Below, one piece after another: positions 43,094 through 51,618 of a stretch of 64,000 bases of DNA. The position numbers and the translations under genes were made by a program. The DNA comes from Rudanella lutea DSM 19387 (GTDB lineage: Bacteria > Bacteroidota > Bacteroidia > Cytophagales > Spirosomataceae): positions 3,123,194-3,187,193 of the forward strand of contig NZ_KB913013.1 in the NCBI RefSeq assembly GCF_000383955.1, in the 5' to 3' direction. Position 1 is the stretch's first letter. The number at the start of each line of letters is the position of its first letter. The notes under the pieces are model-generated. The model did not search any database. It worked only from the letters and a program-made list of their open reading frames with translations, and was not told the DNA's origin.

Positions 43094-43101
43094 TATCTTT
43101 G
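43094..43101 (+). promoter_or_regulatory. -7 promoter box (TATCTTTG) 4 nt before the udk ATG
   Basis: TATCTTTG matches TAnnTTTG and ends 4 nt before the start codon at 43106. If used, transcription would start at or next to the A of ATG, giving a leaderless mRNA. Confidence 0.5.
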
Positions 43102-43105
43102 CCCC

Positions 43106-43732
43106 ATGAATACCAAACCGTTTATCGTCGGCATTACCGGCGGCAGTGCGTCGGGCAAAACATCGTTCCTCCACGAACTGATGAGCGCCTTTTCCGAAGA
43201 TCAGATCTGCCTTATCTCGCAGGACAATTACTACCGTAGTCTTGACTCCGTACCTATTGATGATCAGGGGGTTCATAACTTCGACCTTCCCGAAACCATC
43301 GACCACTTACGGTATGCCGAGCATATTCAGGAGCTGCGGTCGGGCGGTATTGTGGAGCAGTTGGAATACACCTTCAACAACCCGACGGTTGTACCCAAAA
43401 TTCTGACATTCAAGCCCGCGCCCATCATTGTGGTCGAAGGCATTTTTGTCTTTTACTTCCGGGAAATTGCCGACCTGCTCGACCTCAAAATCTTCATCGA
43501 TGCCAAGAACAGCATCAAGCTGGAGCGCCGGGTCAAACGCGATGCCGAGGAGCGCGGTTACGACCTCGACGATGTGATGTACCGCTGGAAATACCACGTG
43601 AAGCCCACCTACAAGCAGTTTATAAAGCCCTACCGGGCCGAAGCTGACATTGTCATTCCAAACAATGTGCATTACCGCAAAGGGCTCGACGTGGTGATTT
43701 CGTATCTGAAAACCAAAGTCCCGACGGTATAG
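43106..43732 (+). CDS. udk: Uridine kinase
   Basis: A 208-residue P-loop kinase that phosphorylates uridine and cytidine in pyrimidine salvage. Walker A GGSASGKTS is at residues 12-20, followed by SQDNYYRSL, the substrate motif NFDLPETIDH, VVEGIFVFY and the lid RRVKRDAEERGYDLDDV. Full length. It lies 3 nt before the GNAT gene, so the two form an operon. Confidence 0.95.
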   Translation: MNTKPFIVGITGGSASGKTSFLHELMSAFSEDQICLISQDNYYRSLDSVPIDDQGVHNFDLPETIDHLRYAEHIQELRSGGIVEQLEYTFNNPTVVPKILTFKPAPIIVVEGIFVFYFREIADLLDLKIFIDAKNSIKLERRVKRDAEERGYDLDDVMYRWKYHVKPTYKQFIKPYRAEADIVIPNNVHYRKGLDVVISYLKTKVPTV

Positions 43733-43735
43733 CCA

Positions 43736-44272
43736 ATGGCCTCTGTTCAGATTATGCCGGCTACGGAAGCCGACGTGCCCCGGCTCAACACACTTGTCAA
43801 CAGCGCGTACCGGGGCGAATCGTCGCGCCGGGGCTGGACCACCGAAGCCGATTTGCTCGATGGAGTCCGAACGACGGAAAAATCGTTGCAGGCGCTTCTT
43901 CAGGACCCGCACATCACCATTCTGAACTATGTGCAGGACGGCGAATTGATCGGTTGCGTTTGTCTGGAAAATAAAGGTACGGCTCTATACCTTGGTATGT
44001 TGACCGTTTCTCCCGACGCGCAGGCCAACGGTATTGGCAAACACTTGATGCAGGCGGCCGAAGCGCACGCCCTTGCCCACGGATGCTCAAAAATAACCAT
44101 GACCGTTCTGCCAATGCGCCATGAGTTGGTAGCTTTCTACGAACGGCGGGGCTTCCGAGCCACTGGCGAAACGCACGCCTTCCCGTCAGACGACCCAAAC
44201 TTTGGACTTCCCAAACTGCCCCTCGAATTCATAGTGATGGAAAAAGAGCTCCGGCCCAATCCGGCAGATTAG
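43736..44272 (+). CDS. GNAT-family N-acetyltransferase
   Basis: A 178-residue acetyl-CoA-dependent transferase. Motif A reads LGMLTVSPDAQANGIGKHLMQAAEAHA (V-x-x-x-x-Q/R-x-x-G-x-G/A pattern), with the late FYERRGFRATGE strand. It is co-transcribed with udk (3 nt gap) and ends exactly where the convergent GAF gene's stop begins. Acceptor substrate unknown. Confidence 0.9.
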   Translation: MASVQIMPATEADVPRLNTLVNSAYRGESSRRGWTTEADLLDGVRTTEKSLQALLQDPHITILNYVQDGELIGCVCLENKGTALYLGMLTVSPDAQANGIGKHLMQAAEAHALAHGCSKITMTVLPMRHELVAFYERRGFRATGETHAFPSDDPNFGLPKLPLEFIVMEKELRPNPAD

Positions 44273-44761
44273 TTAGCCGAGCAGGGGCGTAATTAACCGA
44301 CCCACGGCTTCGAGACCCTCTACATCGGCCTGACTGAAATCGTCGAGCTGGTCGCTGTCTACATCGAGTACCATGGCAACCTCGCCCTGCGGATCGAAAA
44401 TAGGCACCACGACTTCTGATTTCGACGCTGAGCTACAGGCGATATGTCCCGGAAATTGCTCTACGTCGGGCACCAGAATAGTCTGCTGTTGGGTGTAAGC
44501 CGCTCCGCACACGCCCTTATCGAACCGAATCCGAGTGCAGGCAATTGGTCCCTGAAAGGGTCCGAGCACTAATTGACCTTCTTTTTTGAGGTAGAAGCCA
44601 ACCCAGAAAAACCCAAATGCCTCCTTTAGCGCTGCTGCTACATTGGCCAGGTTGGCAGTCAGATCGGTTTCGCCTTCGAGTAGCCCGGCAATCTGCGGAA
44701 CTAAGCTTTCGTAAATAGCCGCCCGGTCGGTGGTTTGGGGGAGAATAAGTGTTTCTGCCAT
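44273..44761 (-). CDS. GAF-type free methionine-(R)-sulfoxide reductase
   Basis: A 162-residue single GAF-domain enzyme (fRMsr) that reduces free Met-R-sulfoxide with thioredoxin-type electrons. The conserved cysteines are visible: GPIACTRI, GVCGAAY, and HIACSSASKSEVVVP, the last two being the catalytic/resolving pair. It also has the FFWVGFYLKK N-terminal strand. Convergent with the GNAT gene with no spacer. Confidence 0.92.
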   Translation of the reverse strand: MAETLILPQTTDRAAIYESLVPQIAGLLEGETDLTANLANVAAALKEAFGFFWVGFYLKKEGQLVLGPFQGPIACTRIRFDKGVCGAAYTQQQTILVPDVEQFPGHIACSSASKSEVVVPIFDPQGEVAMVLDVDSDQLDDFSQADVEGLEAVGRLITPLLG

Positions 44762-44900
44762 AGGTGTTTTTCGTTTCTGGTTAATAGTTTTTTGTTCGAA
44801 CCAGTCGATACACAGTCTTAAAAATACCGCACGACCGATACATTTTTGGGTGCTACAGGATAACCAAAAACAATAAACTAAAACTATTTGACGCTAAAGG

Positions 44901-44983
44901 AACGCGGATGACACGGATTGAACAGATCGACACGGATTAAAAAAAATCTGTGCAAATCCGTTCAATTCGTGTCATCCGTGTGC
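44901..44983. repeat. Intergenic imperfect inverted repeat (CGGATGACACGGATTGAAC family)
   Basis: The left arm from 44901 (CGGATGACACGGATTGAAC) and the right arm (GTTCAATTCGTGTCATCCG, about 44960-44978) are near-exact reverse complements, with an inner GACACGGATT / AATCTGTGC pair and an A-rich centre. A related hairpin occurs at 57861-57968, so it is a dispersed family. Confidence 0.75.
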
Positions 44984-44990
44984 TGAGTTA

Positions 44991-45488
44991 TTAAGCAATG
45001 ACTCGCCCAAAATACCGGTTTAGCCAGGTTTGGCTTGCCGGCTTGAGCCAGTTAGCGGCCAAATCGGCTTTCGTGCTTACCAATGTGTTAAAGACCGTTG
45101 TTTCGGGAGTGAGCCGACCATCGAGAACGGCTTCTTTGATTTTGGGCAGCGGTAGGGTCTCTACCACACCACCGGGGGCCGCGTAAACCGCCGACCGATC
45201 AAAAAAGTCGATGCTCAGTTGTTGGCCAATCTGCTTGAGATAATGCGTTGAGGCATCAATCGAACACCCACTGGGTAAGCTGTAGCCTTCGTCGACGGCA
45301 ATCACGACAAACCGATTAGCCAGCACCTGAGCCGATGCCCGCAAAGGTTGTCCATGGGCCGCCCATCCGTTCAGGGCCGGTTCGAGCGAGGCCTGAATCT
45401 GCTCTACTTCCGCGTCGGTCAGCGGACGATTTGCCTGATACACCCACACGCGGGCGTCGTCGGGAAGTGAATCGAAGTTTGTGTACAT
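44991..45488 (-). CDS. Conserved hypothetical protein (often mislabelled ABC transporter ATPase)
   Basis: 165 residues from the ATG at 45488 (MYTNFDSLPDDARVWVYQANRPL); a longer frame begins inside a repeat and is unlikely. No Walker motif is present. Homologues in Bacteroidota often carry the name ABC transporter ATPase without support. The product is soluble, with the segment SIDFFDRSAVYA. Function unknown. Flanked by two different intergenic hairpin repeats. Confidence 0.8.
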   Translation of the reverse strand: MYTNFDSLPDDARVWVYQANRPLTDAEVEQIQASLEPALNGWAAHGQPLRASAQVLANRFVVIAVDEGYSLPSGCSIDASTHYLKQIGQQLSIDFFDRSAVYAAPGGVVETLPLPKIKEAVLDGRLTPETTVFNTLVSTKADLAANWLKPASQTWLNRYFGRVIA

Positions 45489-45498
45489 AACAGTAGCC

Positions 45499-45584
45499 AG
45501 TGAACAACGAACAACTAACAACGAGCAGTTAAAAGAGGTACTTGTTAATTGATCACTGTTAACTGTTCGTTGTTAGCTGTTCAC
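45499..45584. repeat. Intergenic inverted repeat of GTGAACAAC/TAACAACGA units
   Basis: GAACAACTAACAACGAGCAG (left arm region 45499-45532) is the near-exact reverse complement of the right arm (45559-45584, TTAACTGTTCGTTGTTAGC). The arm itself is made of short tandem variants of AACAACGA. The same units build the larger array at 51458-51615. Confidence 0.75.
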
Positions 45585-45587
45585 CTA

Positions 45588-46379
45588 TTACAACCCCTGC
45601 CCCTGGGCAATCAGTTCCGAAATATCGTACACCTTGACCCGCTCTTCCTGATTCTGGTTTTTTACTCCGTCGGACATCATAGTCATGCAGAATGGACAGG
45701 CTACGGCGATGGTATCGGCCCCGGTACCGAGGGCTTCCTGCACGCGCTCCACGTTGACGTCTTTATTGCCAGGCTCCGGCTCCTTAAAATACTGAGCCCC
45801 ACCCGCTCCGCAGCAAAGGCCATTGGCTTTTGAGCGCTTCATCTCGACCAAATCGGCATCCAGAGCCGCCAATACCTCGCGGGGAGCCTCATACACCTTG
45901 TTGGCCCGACCGAGGTAGCACGAATCATGGAACGTAATCCGACGCCCTTTAAACGACTCGCCACCGGCTACTTTCACCCGCCCCTCATTGATAAGCTGCT
46001 GCAAATACGTCGAGTGGTGAATCACCTCGTACTGCCCGCCCAATTCGGGGTATTCGTTCTTGATCGTGTTGAAACAGTGCGGGCAGGCCGTCACGATTTT
46101 CTTTACGTTGTAGCCGTTAAGCACCTGGATGTTCGAGACGGCCTGCATCTGAAACAGAAACTCATTGCCCGCCCGGCGCGCCGGATCACCGGTGCAGGCC
46201 TCTTCGGGTCCGAGTACGGCAAACTTGATACCCACATGGTTCAGAATCCGGACAAAGGCGATAGTCACCCGCTTGTACCGGTCATCAAACGAGCCGGCAC
46301 AACCGACCCAGAATAAAATTTCAGGTTCTTCGCCAGCGGCCATCATCTCGGCCATGGTCGGAACGGAGTATTGAGACAT
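45588..46379 (-). CDS. HdrB-like (Fe-S)-binding protein with two CCG domains
   Basis: 263 residues. Two cysteine-rich CCG modules are visible: first TACPHCFNTIKNEYP preceded by WVGCAGSFD, then FHDSCYLGRANKVYEAPRE with GLCCGAGGAQYF and VACPFCMTMMSDG. These bind non-cubane or 4Fe-4S clusters and form the catalytic subunit of heterodisulfide reductase, glycolate oxidase (GlcF) and lactate-oxidation (LutA) complexes. The upstream membrane Fe-S gene (same strand, 105 nt) is the likely partner. Physiological donor and acceptor unknown. Confidence 0.9.
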   Translation of the reverse strand: MSQYSVPTMAEMMAAGEEPEILFWVGCAGSFDDRYKRVTIAFVRILNHVGIKFAVLGPEEACTGDPARRAGNEFLFQMQAVSNIQVLNGYNVKKIVTACPHCFNTIKNEYPELGGQYEVIHHSTYLQQLINEGRVKVAGGESFKGRRITFHDSCYLGRANKVYEAPREVLAALDADLVEMKRSKANGLCCGAGGAQYFKEPEPGNKDVNVERVQEALGTGADTIAVACPFCMTMMSDGVKNQNQEERVKVYDISELIAQGQGL

Positions 46380-46388
46380 CGTAAGTGA

Positions 46389-46486
46389 AGTTTTCTGTTT
46401 TCGGTCTACAGTTTACAGTTTTCGAGAAACCGGACCAGCTCTATGGCGCCAGCAACTGAAAACCGAAAACTGCAAACCGAAAACTT
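46389..46486. repeat. Intergenic inverted repeat of GAAAACTG/AAACCGAAAAC units
   Basis: The left arm (TTTTCTGTTTTCGGTCTACA...) and right arm (AACTGAAAACCGAAAACTGC...) are built from the same oligomers in opposite orientation. It fills the whole gap between the two Fe-S genes. Confidence 0.65.
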
Positions 46487-47852
46487 ATGAATTAATCTGA
46501 TCGGCCCAGTTAAACCGGTCGCTTGGTGAAAATTTCCAGGGGGCCATGTTGTTTTCGATATTGCTGAACATGGCGTTCCACGAGCCGGGTGCCTGCGACT
46601 CTTCCATTACCTTGTACCGGCGCAGTTGCAGGATAATATCGAGCGGGTTAATGTTGATCGGGCAGGCATTCACACACGCCTGACAGGTGGTACAGGCGTT
46701 GATTTCTTCCACCGTGATGTAGTCGCCCAGCAACGATTTTTCGTCTTTAAACTCGGGGCCATTCTGCACCCAGCCACGCTGAATATCTTCGAGCCGGTCG
46801 CGGGTATCCATCATGATCTTCCGGGGCGACAGTTTTTTGCCCGTAATATTAGCCGGGCAAGCCGCCGTACACCGCCCGCATTCGGTACAGCTGTAGGCAT
46901 TCATGAGGTTGATCCAGCGCAGGTCTTCCACATCTTTGGCCCCAAACCGCCCAATGGTGGGCGGCTGTTCGCCGTTGTCATTGCCGCCCGACGGGTCGGC
47001 CTGCTCGGGCGAGATACCCAGCATCAGCTGCACCTCTTTGGTCACCTCAGGCATGTTGGTCATTTCGCCTTTAGGCTTCAGGTCCGAGAAATACACGTTG
47101 GGGAAGCCCAGGGCAATGTGCAGGTGCTTTGAGTAAGTTACGTACACGGCAAAGCCCATGATTCCCAGAATGTGCAACCACCAGGCGGCCCGTTCGTAGG
47201 CCACCAGCGCCCCGTCACTAAAACCGGTAAAAAGCGGCTTCAGATACTGACTGACCAAGAAATCGGGGACAATGCCCTGCAATTCGCCGTAATGCCCGAT
47301 TCCCCGATCGCGCAGTACGCTGTCCGACGCGTTCCAGGTCAGAAACAGAATCATCAGCACAATCTCGGCCACCAGAATATAGGTTGCATCTTTAACCGGC
47401 CAGTTTTTCAGTTCCCGATGGCGTTCGGGTTGCAACCGCTGTACTTTCGATACCCACCGGCGCGTCAGGAACACCACGCACACGGCCAGAACCCCGAAAG
47501 CCAGCACCTCAAATACGTTGATCAAAAACGGATAAATGGGCGTGATAAACGGCGCGAAAACCCGGTGGGCCCCGATAAGCCCATCCACAATGATCTCCAG
47601 AATCTCAATGTTGATGATAATGAAGCCCGCGTAAATCACGAAGTGCATAATCCCCACCAGCGGGTTGTCGAACATTTTTTTCTGTCCAAACGCTACCTGC
47701 AACATGATTTTCAACCGCTCACCGGCATTCGCCGATCGGTCTTCGGGTCGGCCCAGCTTGATAGCCCGCGTGATGAGTTTGACCCGTTTTGTGATAAACC
47801 AGGCCGTTACACCCAGCGCTATCACAAAGAATACTTGCTCTAAATATGCCAT
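46485..47852 (-). CDS. Membrane-bound 4Fe-4S protein (HdrC/E-like)
   Basis: 455 residues. About five to six N-terminal transmembrane helices (PLVGIMHFVIYAGFIIINIEI, FEVLAFGVLAVCVVFLTRRW, WWLHILGIMGFAVYVTYSK) carry histidines suited to b-type heme or quinone sites. Two ferredoxin motifs follow: CTECGRCTAACPAN and CTTCQACVNACPI. The architecture is like a fused HdrE-HdrC. It probably takes electrons from quinol and passes them to the HdrB-like protein downstream, or the reverse. Confidence 0.88.
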   Translation of the reverse strand: MAYLEQVFFVIALGVTAWFITKRVKLITRAIKLGRPEDRSANAGERLKIMLQVAFGQKKMFDNPLVGIMHFVIYAGFIIINIEILEIIVDGLIGAHRVFAPFITPIYPFLINVFEVLAFGVLAVCVVFLTRRWVSKVQRLQPERHRELKNWPVKDATYILVAEIVLMILFLTWNASDSVLRDRGIGHYGELQGIVPDFLVSQYLKPLFTGFSDGALVAYERAAWWLHILGIMGFAVYVTYSKHLHIALGFPNVYFSDLKPKGEMTNMPEVTKEVQLMLGISPEQADPSGGNDNGEQPPTIGRFGAKDVEDLRWINLMNAYSCTECGRCTAACPANITGKKLSPRKIMMDTRDRLEDIQRGWVQNGPEFKDEKSLLGDYITVEEINACTTCQACVNACPININPLDIILQLRRYKVMEESQAPGSWNAMFSNIENNMAPWKFSPSDRFNWADQINS

Positions 47853-47935
47853 ACGAAAAGTTGATCGCTACTGACTTCCAACCGATTGGCTCGTCAGCTT
47901 GTCTGATGGTGAAAAATATTTTCTAAAAATGTTGC

Positions 47936-47962
47936 TTTGTGGGCAATCTGCCCATAGTTTTG
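47936..47962 (+). promoter_or_regulatory. Promoter of tRNA-Phe
   Basis: TTTG (47936-47939) and TAGTTTTG (47955-47962) match the Bacteroidota -33/-7 pattern; the tRNA begins 24 nt downstream. Confidence 0.55.
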
Positions 47963-47985
47963 CACCCACGTTTAACAGACGCCGA

Positions 47986-48058
47986 GGTGATGTAGCTCAG
48001 TTGGTAGAGCAAAGGACTGAAAATCCTTGTGTCGGCGGTTCGATTCCGTCCATCACCA
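47986..48058 (+). tRNA. tRNA-Phe(GAA)
   Basis: Acceptor GGTGATG/CATCACC, D-arm AGCTCAGTTGGTAGAGC, anticodon stem-loop AGGACTGAAAATCCT with anticodon GAA, T-arm GGCGG-TTCGATT-CCGTC. Discriminator A at 48058; CCA is not encoded. A terminator follows at 48069. Confidence 0.96.
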
Positions 48059-48068
48059 CCTCGCTTAG

Positions 48069-48097
48069 AAAGCCTTCTCGTTCGGGAAGGCTTTTTT
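48069..48097 (+). terminator. Terminator of tRNA-Phe
   Basis: AAAGCCTTC pairs with GGAAGGCTTT (with one unpaired base) across a TCGTTCG loop and is followed by TTTTT. Confidence 0.85.
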
Positions 48098-48329
48098 CGT
48101 GTCCGTATGTCAGATAGTATGCGTGCATAACATTTTTTTGAATGGGCAAATATAAGCCATTTGACCCTTGTAGCAACACCTATGGGCCATAATTGTTGTA
48201 CTATCAATAGATATTTAAGTACAATACCCGCCTTAGCCGAGCCAGGTTTTACGCCCCTTCTAGCTCCCAAATAACTCACTGACTATCAGATCATAGACAA
48301 AGCCGGAAGTTGGAGTCCGGCTTAATGAT

Positions 48330-48337
48330 TACCTTTG
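48330..48337 (+). promoter_or_regulatory. -7 promoter box (TACCTTTG) 4 nt before the DEAD-box gene
   Basis: TACCTTTG ends 4 nt before the ATG at 48342; TTGG at 48310 is a weak -33 candidate. The spacing implies a leaderless transcript. Confidence 0.5.
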
Positions 48338-48341
48338 TTTT

Positions 48342-49751
48342 ATGGAAATTACTTCGTTTGACGATTTCGCTCTGAATCGCCAGCTACTCAACGCCATTGC
48401 CGATGCCGGCTACACCACCCCTACCCCGATTCAGCAGAAAACCATTCCGCTTATTCTGGGCAATCACGATGTACTGGGCATTGCGCAGACCGGCACGGGC
48501 AAAACGGCCGCCTACGTGCTGCCGTTGCTGATGAAGGTGAAATACGCGCAGGGCAAAAATCCACGGGCGCTGATTCTGGCCCCGACCCGCGAGCTGGTCA
48601 TGCAAATCGACGAAGCCATTGCTCAGCTGGCCAAATACACCGACCTACGGCATATAGCCTTGTACGGTGGCCTTGGCCCCAAAACCCAGATTGCTGCCCT
48701 CGACGCTGGCATTGATATTATTGTGGCAACACCGGGCCGTTTCATGGACCTTTACCTCACCGAGTCGATTGTGACGAAGGAGCTTAAGACCATGATTCTG
48801 GATGAGGCCGACAAGATGATGGACATGGGTTTTATGCCTCAGATCCGCAAAATTCTGGAGGTTATTCCCCGCAAGCGGCAAAACCTGTTGTTTTCGGCCA
48901 CCTTCCCCGAAAAAGTTGAACGCCTATCGGCCGAATTTCTCGAAGCTCCGGTGCGGGTTGAAGTGACCCCGCAGGCTACCGCAGCCGAAATGGTGACGCA
49001 AACGCTTTACGAAGTGCCTAATTTTCGAACCAAAATAAGCCTACTCGAAGAACTGGTAGAGCGCGAGGCTTTCGAGCGAGGTATTGTGTTTACCCGCTCC
49101 AAAACGACCGCCGAAAACGTGTACAAGTTTTTACAGCGTAAGGTAGTCGAAGAAGGGCAGGTACGGGTCATTCACGCCAATAAGGGCCAGAATACCCGGA
49201 TCAATTCGATGGAAGCGTTTAAAGAAGGCTCGGTCAAGATTCTGGTGGCTACCGACGTAGCGGCTCGCGGTATCGACGTGGCCGAGGTGTCGCACGTGAT
49301 TAATTTCGATGTGCCGCTTATTTACGAAGATTACGTGCACCGGATTGGGCGCACCGGCCGGGCCAACCGCTCGGGTCAGGCCATTACGTTTATGACGCCA
49401 CCGGAAGCGTATCATATCCAGAAAATCGAAAAAATTATTCGGATGCCCATCCCGCGCGAGGCCCTGCCCGCCAACGTCGAGGTAACCGAAACGCCGTTTG
49501 ATGAGCAGCAGGCCATGCTTCGCGAAATCGACGAGCAACGTAAAAAAGAAGACCCCACGTTTAAAGGTGCTTTTCACGAGAAAAAGTCGCTCGGAACCGC
49601 CAAAGCCCGTGCCGTTAAAAGTGGGGCACAATCGGCCCGGGCGGCCAAATTAGGCGTAAAACCAGGTGGCGGAAAGCCCAAAACGGGTGGACCAAAGCGG
49701 GCAGGCACCTCGGGTAGACCCGGCGGACCCAAGCGAAAAGGGCGGAGATAA
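48342..49751 (+). CDS. DEAD-box ATP-dependent RNA helicase (RhlE-like)
   Basis: 469 residues. All motifs are present in order: Q motif GYTTPTPIQQKTIP, I AQTGTGKTAAY, Ia PTRELVMQ, Ib ATPGRFMDL, II DEAD (ILDEADKMMDMGF), III SAT, IV FTRSKTTAE, V TDVAARGIDV, VI HRIGRTGRA. The C-terminal ~60 residues are basic and Gly/Lys/Ala/Pro-rich (GGGKPKTGGPKRAGTSGRPGGPKRKGRR region), an RNA-binding tail typical of RhlE-type helicases in ribosome assembly and mRNA decay. Confidence 0.95.
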   Translation: MEITSFDDFALNRQLLNAIADAGYTTPTPIQQKTIPLILGNHDVLGIAQTGTGKTAAYVLPLLMKVKYAQGKNPRALILAPTRELVMQIDEAIAQLAKYTDLRHIALYGGLGPKTQIAALDAGIDIIVATPGRFMDLYLTESIVTKELKTMILDEADKMMDMGFMPQIRKILEVIPRKRQNLLFSATFPEKVERLSAEFLEAPVRVEVTPQATAAEMVTQTLYEVPNFRTKISLLEELVEREAFERGIVFTRSKTTAENVYKFLQRKVVEEGQVRVIHANKGQNTRINSMEAFKEGSVKILVATDVAARGIDVAEVSHVINFDVPLIYEDYVHRIGRTGRANRSGQAITFMTPPEAYHIQKIEKIIRMPIPREALPANVEVTETPFDEQQAMLREIDEQRKKEDPTFKGAFHEKKSLGTAKARAVKSGAQSARAAKLGVKPGGGKPKTGGPKRAGTSGRPGGPKRKGRR

Positions 49752-49815
49752 TCTGCCGGGAAAACACTATATTTCCCTTCCTTTTCGTTCTAGAAAAGCA
49801 TGTCTGTTATCGAGT

Positions 49816-50604
49816 ATGACAATGAGCATTCGGATTCCCCATAATTCGTTCCTGCTGATCGTTGCGTTCCTGCCGCTCTGGACGATGGCCCAACCGGGTC
49901 AATTCATCAGTTCGGCCCGGAGCGTGAGTTCAACGAGCCGGGATAAAGCCGCGTTGCCAGGCGATGCGAGCGGAGTTGGGGCCGAGTCGGCTCAGGCTAC
50001 GCGGGTGATGCCGTTGTTTGGCGAACGGGCAAAATCGGGTGAGCAGATCGAATTCGAAATTAATTTTCTGAACGATTGCGACCAGAATTTTAGCAACCGG
50101 GGCGAAGCCAGTCAGTTCTTTGCCGCCCGCGGCTGGGATTACCTCGGCGAAAGTCAGCTCGATACCGCAGCCTACCGGTTCAACCTGGCCTGGCTGCTCA
50201 ATGAGAAAAATGTGGATGCATACTGGGGGCTTGGGGTTGTCTGCTACCAGCAGAATAAGCTCGATCAGGCCATTCGGATGCTCGGCAAGGGATTGGCCAT
50301 TGCCGATACCAACGCTGTGCTGATGACCGACCTGGCCACCGTTGAGTTGATGCAGTTTCAGCAGAAAAAAGACCCGGCGCACCTCACCGATGCCGAAACC
50401 CATTTGGCAAAAGCCCTCTCCATCTTGCCCGATAACGCTACGGCGCACATAAAAATGGCCTTGTTGCAGTACACCAAGGCCGATTATGGCCGGGCGTGGG
50501 AGCATATCCACAAGGCCCGACAGATTGACTTTTCAAGCATCGATCTCACCCTCCTGAACGAGTTGATTGCCAAACAGCCCGACCCCAAGGGTGTGTTCAA
50601 GTAA
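49816..50604 (+). CDS. Secreted TPR protein
   Basis: 262 residues from the ATG at 49816 (a second at 49822 also fits); the frame upstream overlaps the helicase tail and lacks a signal. A signal peptide (SFLLIVAFLPLWTMAQ) is followed by a low-complexity stretch and then TPR units from about residue 105: DYLGESQLDTAAYRFNLAWLLN, AYWGLGVVCYQQNKLDQAIRML, ATAHIKMALLQYTKADYGRAWEHI. Likely a periplasmic scaffold. Binding partner unknown. Confidence 0.82.
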   Translation: MTMSIRIPHNSFLLIVAFLPLWTMAQPGQFISSARSVSSTSRDKAALPGDASGVGAESAQATRVMPLFGERAKSGEQIEFEINFLNDCDQNFSNRGEASQFFAARGWDYLGESQLDTAAYRFNLAWLLNEKNVDAYWGLGVVCYQQNKLDQAIRMLGKGLAIADTNAVLMTDLATVELMQFQQKKDPAHLTDAETHLAKALSILPDNATAHIKMALLQYTKADYGRAWEHIHKARQIDFSSIDLTLLNELIAKQPDPKGVFK

Positions 50605-50631
50605 GCGGTTTATTGGTTTGGCAGCCAGGGG

Positions 50632-50934
50632 CTACACGTCTTCGAGCAACGTCCGGAAGGTAGCGTACTTATTCGCAAACAGCTCATCCGCTTTCCGCTG
50701 GTGTGCATCGGCGAATGTGTGGTGATACGCCAGAAAACTCTCCATCGCTGTAAAATACACCTGCACCGAATACGTAGCCGCTCCATTGTCGAGCTCGGTC
50801 AACAGCTTCAGAACCCTCACATTGTCGGTCAGGGTAGTAGCCTCAATCATAGGCAGGTACTCGGTCTTGGCCCAGCGGAGCCAGTCGCGTTCGATGGTAG
50901 GGTCGAGGCTGTAGGTAATATTGAAAAGAATCAT
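50632..50934 (-). CDS. DUF4286 family protein
   Basis: A 100-residue ferredoxin-like/dimeric alpha-beta-barrel-type small protein, MILFNITYSLDPTIERDWLRWAKTEYLP, characteristic of DUF4286 in Bacteroidota. No catalytic motif recognised. Single gene. Confidence 0.85.
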   Translation of the reverse strand: MILFNITYSLDPTIERDWLRWAKTEYLPMIEATTLTDNVRVLKLLTELDNGAATYSVQVYFTAMESFLAYHHTFADAHQRKADELFANKYATFRTLLEDV

Positions 50935-51021
50935 GCGGGATGCGACTAAGTTGCGGACAAGTTGCCGTTTTGGTTGTTTATTTGCCGGGGAGATTCTCCC
51001 TTGTTGTAATCTGAAAAACGT

Positions 51022-51456
51022 ATGTACTCTGGATTAGTTCATGCCCACTCGGGCCTACGCTGGGTCGCCCTGATCCTGCTGGTGGCTGCTGTAGCCACCG
51101 CTTTTGGCCGCTGGCAAAGCCGCAACGCCTTTACCGAATCGAACCGGAAACTGTACCTGTTCACCCTGATTGCCGTTCATACTCAGCTGCTGATTGGTCT
51201 GGTTCTGTATTTTATCAGCCCCAAAGTTGACTTCGGCATGATGAGCGACAAGCTCTACCGCTTCTACACGGTAGAACACCTGGTGGGGATGCTCATTGCC
51301 ATTGCACTGGTTACAGTAGGCTACTCGCGCTCGAAGCGCCTGACCGATGCCGCCGATAAACACAAGGCGGTTGCCATTTTTATGGGTATCGGTCTGCTGA
51401 TCATTCTGGCCTCTATTCCCTGGCCGTTCCGGATTCCGGGCGCGGGCTGGTTTTAA
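51022..51456 (+). CDS. Small four-helix membrane protein (cytochrome b-like)
   Basis: 144 residues with four hydrophobic helices and conserved-looking histidines near the membrane ends (LVHAHSGLRWV, AVHTQLLIGLVLYF, TVEHLVGMLIAIAL, DKHKAVAIFMGIGLL). Homologues in this phylum are annotated cytochrome b or unnamed; heme binding by paired His is plausible but not shown. Followed by the large repeat array at 51458. Confidence 0.78.
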   Translation: MYSGLVHAHSGLRWVALILLVAAVATAFGRWQSRNAFTESNRKLYLFTLIAVHTQLLIGLVLYFISPKVDFGMMSDKLYRFYTVEHLVGMLIAIALVTVGYSRSKRLTDAADKHKAVAIFMGIGLLIILASIPWPFRIPGAGWF

Positions 51457-51457
51457 G

Positions 51458-51615
51458 CAGTGAACAGTGAACAACCAACAGTGAACAACGAGCAGTGAGC
51501 AACGAGCAGTGAACAATTGACAGGGAGACATTTGACTCCTGTCCGTTGTTGGTTGTTCTCTGTCCGTTGTTAGTTGCTCACTGTTGGTTGTTCGTTGTTC
51601 ACTGTTGGTTGTACA
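51458..51615. repeat. Large intergenic hairpin of CAGTGAACAAC-type units
   Basis: The left half holds tandem variants of CAGTGAACAAC and GAGCAGTGAGCAAC. The right half holds the reverse complements (GTTGTTCACTGTTGG, GTTGCTCACTG). It begins at the stop codon region of the four-helix gene and ends 3 nt before the glycosyltransferase ATG, so that gene's leader would be inside the repeat. Confidence 0.8.
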
Positions 51616-51618
51616 TGT

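Noticed and set aside
44991-45488. ABC transporter ATPase
   Set aside because: This name is common for homologues, but there is no Walker A, signature or Walker B motif.
51458-51615. Repeat array that at first looked like a CRISPR or tandem repeat locus
   Set aside because: Units are irregular, there are no unique spacers of constant length, no cas genes, and the two halves are inverted, so it is a hairpin.
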